9,489 bases of DNA. Origin: an uncultured Lachnospiraceae bacterium (GTDB lineage Bacteria > Bacillota > Clostridia > Lachnospirales > Lachnospiraceae). Where the stretch lies: NCBI GenBank assembly GCA_946183625.1, contig CAMHCL010000057.1, positions 1 through 9,489 of the forward strand, given 5' to 3'. Below are positions 1 through 4,567 of this stretch, in pieces. A model generated the notes under the pieces. The model had not been told where the DNA came from and made no database searches. It was given only the letters and a program-made list of their open reading frames with translations. A program made the translations under genes and the position numbers. How positions within the stretch are numbered: position 1 is the stretch's first letter; each line of letters begins with the position of its first letter.

Positions 1-94
1 GGAGCGATGTCTGTAGGGAGATATATGCTAGCGGTTGTTTCTAAACAAAATTAAATAATAAAAAGAAACTATAGCATTATTCCTGATTCAGAGT

Positions 95-100
95 TATAAT
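95..100 (+). promoter_or_regulatory. Candidate -10 box of the Lrp/AsnC-family gene
   Basis: A perfect TATAAT lies 53 bases before the ATG at 154 in an AT-rich stretch, which would put the transcription start near 107 and give a leader of about 47 nt. The hexamer 17 bases upstream (72-77, TAGCAT) is a poor match to TTGACA, and there is no TG extension of the -10. The call therefore rests on the -10 alone. A short inverted repeat (108-123) sits over the predicted start point. Confidence 0.4.
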
Positions 101-107
101 ACTAAAG

Positions 108-123
108 TCAAACTAGTTTTTGA
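108..123. promoter_or_regulatory. Inverted repeat, possible operator of the Lrp/AsnC-family gene
   Basis: TCAAA (108-112) and TTTGA (119-123) form an interrupted palindrome, and its middle contains the perfect 10-bp palindrome AAACTAGTTT (110-119). It lies just downstream of the candidate -10 at 95-100. Lrp/AsnC proteins bind AT-rich, roughly palindromic DNA and often repress their own genes, so an autoregulatory operator is reasonable. In AT-rich sequence such a short palindrome can also arise by chance. Confidence 0.25.
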
Positions 124-153
124 ATTAATAATATTAAGTGCGAGGACATTACA

Positions 154-621
154 ATGGACAAAATAGATATAGAAATACTGAGCCTGCTGGAGGAGAACGC
201 CAGATACCCACTGAAGTATCTTGCTGAAAAGGTTTACCTCTCTTCTCCTGCAGTATCAGCAAGAATCGAAAGACTGGAGAAGCAGGGAATCATACAGGGC
301 TATCATGCAGCTGTTGATCCACTGTCACTTGGCTTTCATATTACTGCCTTTATCAATCTGACTCTTGAGCCACATCAAAAGGCAGAATTCTATCCATTCA
401 TAGAATCCTGCCCAAATGTTCTTGAGTGTAACTGTGTTACAGGTAATTATTCAATGCTTATAAAAGTCTGTTTCCAGAGCACCATGGAGCTTGATACATT
501 TATCGGCCATCTCCAGATGTATGGTAAGACAGAAACTCAGATTGTTTTCTCAACTCCTGTTCCTTCAAGAGGAATCGATGTAAGAAAGCTTTCTGATGAC
601 GATGAACCGGAAGAAGCTTAA
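154..621 (+). CDS. Lrp/AsnC-family transcriptional regulator
   Basis: This 155-residue cytoplasmic DNA-binding protein has the usual length and layout of the Lrp/AsnC family. Residues 1-60 are an AsnC-type helix-turn-helix: it opens with MDKIDIEILSLLEENAR, and the recognition helix is around SSPAVSARIERLEKQGII. Residues 63-140 match the RAM (regulation of amino acid metabolism) effector and oligomerisation domain, with VTGNYSMLIKV where the family usually has tG-[DE]-YD-. The acidic residue commonly following the Tyr is Ser here. The tail (SDDDEPEEA) is acidic. The start is supported by GAGGA at 142-146 with a 7-nt spacer. Family members sense amino acids or related small molecules and act as dimers or octamers. 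The target cannot be read from the context, because the neighbour is convergent and has no metabolic signature. The family call is firm; ligand and regulon are unknown. Confidence 0.93.
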   Translation: MDKIDIEILSLLEENARYPLKYLAEKVYLSSPAVSARIERLEKQGIIQGYHAAVDPLSLGFHITAFINLTLEPHQKAEFYPFIESCPNVLECNCVTGNYSMLIKVCFQSTMELDTFIGHLQMYGKTETQIVFSTPVPSRGIDVRKLSDDDEPEEA

Positions 622-1241
622 TTATACAGCCTCTCTAAAAACTCTTTAAGAGCTGGATCCTGCTCTGCTTTTTCCTTCTCGTCTTTATCTACGATTTCGT
701 AAAGCTCCTGGATATCCTTATCCTTGTTAGCTTTATCCATATATTTCTGAACTTTATTACTGAGGACGGAATTGTCTATTAAGTACTGTCCGTCCTTTTT
801 TACTACATAAAATCTCATGATATCGAGTGGTGTAGACTCTACATTTATTATAGAAATGTTCGTAACGGCATAAACTATAGTAGAATCATCATCCAATCCC
901 TTAACTGTATAACAGTTGATATTATTGTATGCTGTAATGATCATCGACTGACTCTGGTATGGAGTCATATCGTCAAACTGTGATGGATCTGTAACGCATG
1001 ACTTAAGTATTTCCTGATCACAGGAGCTAAGCGCATGGAGGTAAATGGTAATAAGCGCATTTATATCAGGATTAGCATTGGTCTGATATGAGAATCTTGA
1101 TGTAATACCAAGGTCTTCCTTAACCACAGCCTTCTTCTTAAATGCGAAGTAACCAAATCCACCCAGGACTGCTAAGAAAAGCACCCATACAACTATAAGT
1201 ATGTACCTGTGTTTCAATTCTTTTTTTCTGTCTCTAGCCAT
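618..1241 (-). CDS. Membrane-anchored protein of unknown function, possible NTF2-like extracytoplasmic domain
   Basis: I do not recognise a named family. The 207-residue protein starts with a basic segment (MARDRKKELKHR), then one hydrophobic helix at about 13-34, then KKK. This predicts a single-pass anchor with the N terminus in the cytoplasm and the rest outside. There is no lipobox or obvious signal-peptidase site. Residues about 57-175 (PDINALITIYLHALSSCDQE onward, ending in beta-like segments such as DIMRFYVVKKDGQYLIDNS) resemble the helix-then-sheet pattern of NTF2-like domains; this is a fold guess from pattern only. The C-terminal 35 residues are highly charged and helical. GAGAGG at 1250-1255 with an 8-nt spacer supports the ATG. 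The gene begins 78 bases beyond the tRNA-Arg on the same strand, so it may be read from the upstream operon, and its stop overlaps that of the convergent regulator at 618-621. Confidence 0.8.
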   Translation of the reverse strand: MARDRKKELKHRYILIVVWVLFLAVLGGFGYFAFKKKAVVKEDLGITSRFSYQTNANPDINALITIYLHALSSCDQEILKSCVTDPSQFDDMTPYQSQSMIITAYNNINCYTVKGLDDDSTIVYAVTNISIINVESTPLDIMRFYVVKKDGQYLIDNSVLSNKVQKYMDKANKDKDIQELYEIVDKDEKEKAEQDPALKEFLERLYN

Positions 1242-1270
1242 AATTCCATCCTCTCAAATTTTAGATTTCC

Positions 1271-1287
1271 CGACTGCCTTTCAGTCG
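1271..1287 (-). other. Short hairpin between tRNA-Arg and the membrane-protein gene
   Basis: On the minus strand CGACTG and CAGTCG form a perfect 6-bp stem around the 5-nt loop AAAGG. The next bases are GGAAATCT with no U-run, so it does not qualify as an intrinsic terminator. It may be a weak attenuator, a 3' processing or stability element for the tRNA-containing transcript, or chance. Confidence 0.35.
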
Positions 1288-1319
1288 CTACTAATGACAT
1301 TAACCTTCAATATTTGAAA

Positions 1320-1391
1320 TGCACCTGACAGGAATCGAACCTGCGCACACGGCTCCGGAGGCCATCGCTCTATCCACTGAGCTACAGGTGC
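1320..1391 (-). tRNA. tRNA-Arg (anticodon CCG)
   Basis: The minus strand folds into a complete cloverleaf. The acceptor stem GCACCTG/CAGGTGC is fully paired over 7 bp. U8 and A9 are present. The D stem is GCTC/GAGC with loop AGTGGATA, and the anticodon stem is ATGGC/GCCGT with one T-G pair. The anticodon loop CTCCGGA places CCG at positions 34-36. A 4-base variable loop and the T arm GCAGG-TTCGATT-CCTGT follow. The discriminator is A (complement of 1320). The next bases are TTT, so CCA is not encoded and must be added after transcription. It would decode the Arg codon CGG. The first ten nucleotides overlap the end of ribF: the ribF stop TAG is tRNA positions 8-10. No clear tRNA promoter is visible, so it is probably cut from the operon transcript, although a promoter inside ribF cannot be excluded. 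Confidence 0.97.
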
Positions 1392-2251
1392 AGGGTATTC
1401 TTGCTGTGCTCTATATCACATTTGATCTGCTCTACCAGATCATCTGTAGAATCAAATGTTCTCTCTCCTCTTATGAAGGATCGAAGTTCTACTCTTATAT
1501 TCTGTCCATATATATCATCATCAAAATCATATATAAAAGTCTCGACAGACAGACTTCCATCTGATGACACCGTTGGCCTGTATCCCACATTTGTTATACT
1601 GCCATACTCGGTTATTATACCACAATTATCCACAAATGTAACAGATGAATAAACTCCTGTTTTCGGAACCAGCTTCGAATCCTCCGGAAGTATATTCACC
1701 GTAGGAAAACCCAGGGCTGTTCCAAGATGCTTACCATGCTTTACGATTCCTGAATAGGAATAATATCTGCCACATAGATTATGATAGGACTCCATATCAC
1801 CTTCAGCCATATACTGTTTAAGGTAGGTAGATGATACCACCTGTCCATCAATGCTCAGCTTCTCTATGATATGCAGGTCGAATCCGTACTTCTCTGATAA
1901 TGCTTTAAGCGTCTCAATATCACCAGCACGGTCTTTACCAAATCTGAAATCGGTGCCAACCACAAGAGACTTCATATCAAGTCCCTTAATTAGATATTCA
2001 TATACAAACTCTTCAGGACTTAACTTCGCAAATTCGGGAGTGAACATGATAACTTCAAATCTCTTCACTCCATAATTCTTAAGTATTTCTTCCTGTTCAT
2101 GAATACTGTATAATCCCGGATTACCTGAATTGATCTTAAGAACAACACTTATCAGATCTTTGCTCTCTGCTTCAGACAGAAGCTTCTCTATAAGCTTTAA
2201 ATGTCCTTTATGGTATCCGTCAAACTTTCCAATAGTTACAACTGTCGGCAT
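1382..2251 (-). CDS. ribF: Bifunctional riboflavin kinase / FAD synthetase
   Basis: RibF converts riboflavin to FMN and then FAD in the cytoplasm. The N-terminal adenylyltransferase domain shows GKFDGYHKGH (residues 8-17, the HxGH nucleotide-binding site), VVGTDFRFG (about 97-105) and SSTYLK (140-145), where the family usually has SST-x-[IV]-R. The C-terminal riboflavin-kinase domain shows GTALGFPTVN (177-186), ITNVGYRPTV, and a tail near FDSTDDLVEQI. At 178 Thr stands where Arg is common in GR-x-x-GFPT. At 289 residues it is a little shorter than the usual 300-315, mainly because the GKFDG motif begins at residue 8 without the usual 10-15 residue lead. It starts 5 bases after truB with only a weak upstream Shine-Dalgarno (GGGA), which suggests translational coupling. 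Its last codons, CAC CTG TAG, lie within the tRNA-Arg gene. Both domains look intact, so I expect a bifunctional enzyme. Confidence 0.95.
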   Translation of the reverse strand: MPTVVTIGKFDGYHKGHLKLIEKLLSEAESKDLISVVLKINSGNPGLYSIHEQEEILKNYGVKRFEVIMFTPEFAKLSPEEFVYEYLIKGLDMKSLVVGTDFRFGKDRAGDIETLKALSEKYGFDLHIIEKLSIDGQVVSSTYLKQYMAEGDMESYHNLCGRYYSYSGIVKHGKHLGTALGFPTVNILPEDSKLVPKTGVYSSVTFVDNCGIITEYGSITNVGYRPTVSSDGSLSVETFIYDFDDDIYGQNIRVELRSFIRGERTFDSTDDLVEQIKCDIEHSKNTLHL

Positions 2252-2256
2252 ATCTT

Positions 2257-3198
2257 TTAGTCCCGTATAGTTTTAAAATTCATATATATATTCTTATCAG
2301 CATCATATCTATATAATGCACATAGTTCATCGGCATTATAGACTTTAAAATATGCTGCCTTCTTTAAATCATTCTCTTCTATTTCAGAACCATCATCCGA
2401 AACAGTAATAAAGTTATGTAAACCAAGTTTGTTACCATTCATAAGAAGCTTTTCAGCTTCCGGCTTAATAATTACGCCTGGAACATCTGACAAATAATCA
2501 TCAATGGATATGATAGCTTCATCCAGCCTGCCTTCTTCCTTAAGCACCTGCAGGTCTGACAGCTTGTATCCTTCAGAAACAGTGTGTGTTCCCACCTCTG
2601 TTCTTATCAGTCTTGTCATGGTAGCCAGGGTCCCCAGCTTCTCTCCCACATCTCTGATAAGGCTTCTAATATAAGTGCCCTTAGAACATTTAATATCTAT
2701 CTCTATGTATGGGATATCTATCTTGGTTATCTCCAGGCTGTAAATTTCTATGTCACGCGGTGTACGCTCTATCTCTATACCCTGTCTGGCATATTCATAA
2801 AGCTTCTTACCCTTTACCTTAATGGCTGAATACATAGGAGGCACCTGCTTCTGCTTACCTCTGAAGCTCGCTATCACATCTTCTATATGTTCATCAGATA
2901 AGTCATAGTCACCTGATGATATGTCCCGGCTGTCCAGAACTTCTCCACTGATATCTTCAGTATCAGTGCTGATTCCCAGCTGCATCACGGCATGGTAACA
3001 TTTATCACCAGAGGTAAGTATATCGGACAATTTCGTAGCCCTGCCCACACATACCAGTAGCACACCCTCAGCCATAGGATCAAGGGTTCCGGTATGACCA
3101 ACCTTCTTAGTTCCGTATATTCCGCGCATCTTTGCAACTACATCAAAGGATGTAAAGCCCTGCTCCTTATACACATTTACAATTCCGCTGTAAGACAT
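2257..3198 (-). CDS. truB: tRNA pseudouridine(55) synthase TruB
   Basis: TruB makes the universal pseudouridine 55 in the T loop of tRNAs and also acts as a tRNA-folding chaperone. The 313-residue protein has the normal family length. Motif II KVGHTGTLDPMAEGVLLVCVG contains the catalytic Asp40. PPMYSAIKVKGKKLYEYARQG is the conserved RNA-contacting segment, and CSKGTYIRSLIRDVG is motif III. The C-terminal part from about 235 is divergent and probably forms the small PUA-like domain of bacterial TruB. The ATG is placed by AAAGGA at 3204-3209 with a 5-nt spacer. The upstream phosphoesterase gene ends in TGA one base before it, so the pair is likely translationally coupled. A tRNA gene lies two genes downstream in the same transcription unit. 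No key residue is missing. Confidence 0.97.
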   Translation of the reverse strand: MSYSGIVNVYKEQGFTSFDVVAKMRGIYGTKKVGHTGTLDPMAEGVLLVCVGRATKLSDILTSGDKCYHAVMQLGISTDTEDISGEVLDSRDISSGDYDLSDEHIEDVIASFRGKQKQVPPMYSAIKVKGKKLYEYARQGIEIERTPRDIEIYSLEITKIDIPYIEIDIKCSKGTYIRSLIRDVGEKLGTLATMTRLIRTEVGTHTVSEGYKLSDLQVLKEEGRLDEAIISIDDYLSDVPGVIIKPEAEKLLMNGNKLGLHNFITVSDDGSEIEENDLKKAAYFKVYNADELCALYRYDADKNIYMNFKTIRD

Positions 3199-3199
3199 A

Positions 3200-4174
3200 T
3201 CAATCCTTTAACTGCTTCTCAATCAGCCCTATGAGCTTCTTCATAACTCTCTGGTAGCTTGAAGTCGTTTCGAAGCCTGCTGCCTTCTCATGACCGCCGC
3301 CACCGAAGAATCCAGCTATCTCATTAACATTTACGTAATTCTTAGCTCTAAGACTGAACTTAGTATTCTTCTTTGTGAGCTGGTAAGCAAATATAGCTAC
3401 TTCTACTCCATCAGTAAGTCTCAGCTGCTCAACTATTCCATCAGTATCTATAGATGAACAATCGAAATCCTTGAATGTCTCACGCGTCACATAACCTGAT
3501 ATGATCTTGCCGTCAGCATACAGATTGGACTCCAGAATAGTTCTGGCAAGAAGCAGATTCTGCTTATAAGACTTCTTGTAAAATGTTTCGTCTATCATGA
3601 AGGAAGAATCAACCCCCTTCTCTAACAGCTGACCAGCAAACTCCATAGTCTTATAGCTGGTACTGGAATAATTGAACACACCTGTATCATGGATGATTCC
3701 AAGATAGAGACACTCTGCAGTAGCTTTGCTAACCTTCTCCATATCAAGGAAATCTGAAAGCACTTCGCAGGTACTGGAAGCACCACCATCTATATAGCAC
3801 AGATCACCAAAGCCCTTATTGCTCTCGTGATGGTCAATACATATGGTAGAGATCGCACTCTGATACATATCAGAGAACTTACCATGACGCTTGCCCTCCG
3901 ATACATCCAGGGATATACCCAGATCATAGTGCTTGTCTTCAGGCTCATGCTTTACCTTGTCAGCATTACGAAGAAATGCAAATTTATCGGAGAAGTTCTC
4001 CATATAAACATCTACATCCTTATCCTTGTAATTATCAACAATGTAATTGTATACGGCAAGTGTTGATCCTACACAGTCGCCGTCAGGTCTTATATGACCT
4101 AAAATGATTATAGATGAAGCAGCATCGATCATCTGTTTAAACTGCTTACTCTTCTTCCGTAGTTCCTGTTTCAT
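3200..4174 (-). CDS. nrnA: DHH/DHHA1 phosphoesterase, bifunctional oligoribonuclease/pAp phosphatase (NrnA type)
   Basis: This cytoplasmic Mn-dependent enzyme is expected to degrade 2-5 nt RNA fragments and to hydrolyse 3'-phosphoadenosine 5'-phosphate to AMP. The 324-residue length fits NrnA. Motif I is GHIRPDGDCVGS (26-37), with metal ligands His27, Asp31 and Asp33. Motif II is around GISLDVSEGKR, motif III is DHH at 114-116, and motif IV is GIIHDTGVFNYSS. The C-terminal DHHA1 domain carries GGGGHEKAAG (291-300), which binds substrate. The chosen ATG overlaps the last 29 bases of rbfA, and the very strong GGAGGGGAGA at 4181-4190 supports it. The position between rbfA and truB is common in Firmicutes. 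The family is certain; the exact substrate preference within NrnA/NrnB-like DHH enzymes is inferred. Confidence 0.92.
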   Translation of the reverse strand: MKQELRKKSKQFKQMIDAASSIIILGHIRPDGDCVGSTLAVYNYIVDNYKDKDVDVYMENFSDKFAFLRNADKVKHEPEDKHYDLGISLDVSEGKRHGKFSDMYQSAISTICIDHHESNKGFGDLCYIDGGASSTCEVLSDFLDMEKVSKATAECLYLGIIHDTGVFNYSSTSYKTMEFAGQLLEKGVDSSFMIDETFYKKSYKQNLLLARTILESNLYADGKIISGYVTRETFKDFDCSSIDTDGIVEQLRLTDGVEVAIFAYQLTKKNTKFSLRAKNYVNVNEIAGFFGGGGHEKAAGFETTSSYQRVMKKLIGLIEKQLKD

Positions 4175-4538
4175 CGTGCTTCTCCCCTCCTACAATCTCA
4201 TCAATCTTCTTAGACATGTTAACACCGTATTCGATTGATTTATCAAGGACAAATGTGATATCAGGCGTATTTCTCATATTAAGTGATTCGGCCAGTCTCT
4301 TACGAATGAAGCCGCGGGAGCTGTTAAGTCCCACGAGAGCGCTCTCACCGCCATCATCACTTCCCAATACACTTATATAGCATTTGCACTCCTTAAGATC
4401 CTTTGTAACCTCTACTTTTACCACAGAGACAAAAGCTGAGTTAACTCTTGGATCCTTAACCTCGAATTCGATCACATGACTTATAACACGCATGACATCA
4501 CTATTAACACGTGATCCCCTGTGATTATTACTTCTCAT
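4146..4538 (-). CDS. rbfA: 30S ribosome-binding factor RbfA
   Basis: RbfA binds the immature 30S subunit near the 5' helix 1 and helix 44 region of 16S rRNA and aids late maturation, especially in the cold. The 130-residue protein has the type-II KH-like fold. It contains VKDPRVNSAFVSVVKVEVTK and CKCYISVLG, then GFIRKRLAESLNMRNTPDIT, FVLDKSIEYG and MSKKIDEI, all hallmarks of the family. About 12 acidic and polar residues follow (ending TGTTEEE). AGGAG with a 6-nt spacer (AAGTAA) supports the ATG, 29 bases after infB. There is no ylxP gene between infB and rbfA, unlike in Bacillus. Its C-terminal Gly-Gly-Glu-Lys codons also form the Shine-Dalgarno of the next gene. Confidence 0.97.
   Translation of the reverse strand: MRSNNHRGSRVNSDVMRVISHVIEFEVKDPRVNSAFVSVVKVEVTKDLKECKCYISVLGSDDGGESALVGLNSSRGFIRKRLAESLNMRNTPDITFVLDKSIEYGVNMSKKIDEIVGGEKHDETGTTEEE
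4181..4190 (-). promoter_or_regulatory. Strong ribosome binding site for nrnA embedded in rbfA
   Basis: On the minus strand this reads GGAGGGGAGA, ending 6 bases before the ATG at 4174. It is in rbfA coding sequence, where it encodes Gly-Gly-Glu within the unconserved tail. It settles the nrnA start inside rbfA and implies independent ribosome entry, or re-initiation, for nrnA. Confidence 0.75.
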
Positions 4539-4567
4539 TTACTTCTCCTATATATTATGTAAACTAA

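Noticed and set aside
1..54. Open plus-strand frame from the window edge ending in TAA at 52-54, possibly the 3' end of an upstream gene
   Set aside because: Only 17 codons are visible, the residues match no family I know, and another plus frame is also open to 44. It cannot be separated from chance.
1271..1287. Hairpin as an intrinsic terminator of the operon
   Set aside because: There is no U-run on either strand after the stem, and the stem is only 6 bp.
1395..1450. Possible promoter for the tRNA inside ribF (TATAGA-like -10 on the minus strand)
   Set aside because: The -35 position has no acceptable match, and the -10 is weak within coding sequence.
1319..1564. Plus-strand open frame starting in the tRNA
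   Set aside because: It covers the antisense of tRNA-Arg and the ribF 3' end. The MHLTGIEPAHTAPE-like start is a typical artefact of translating a tRNA complement.
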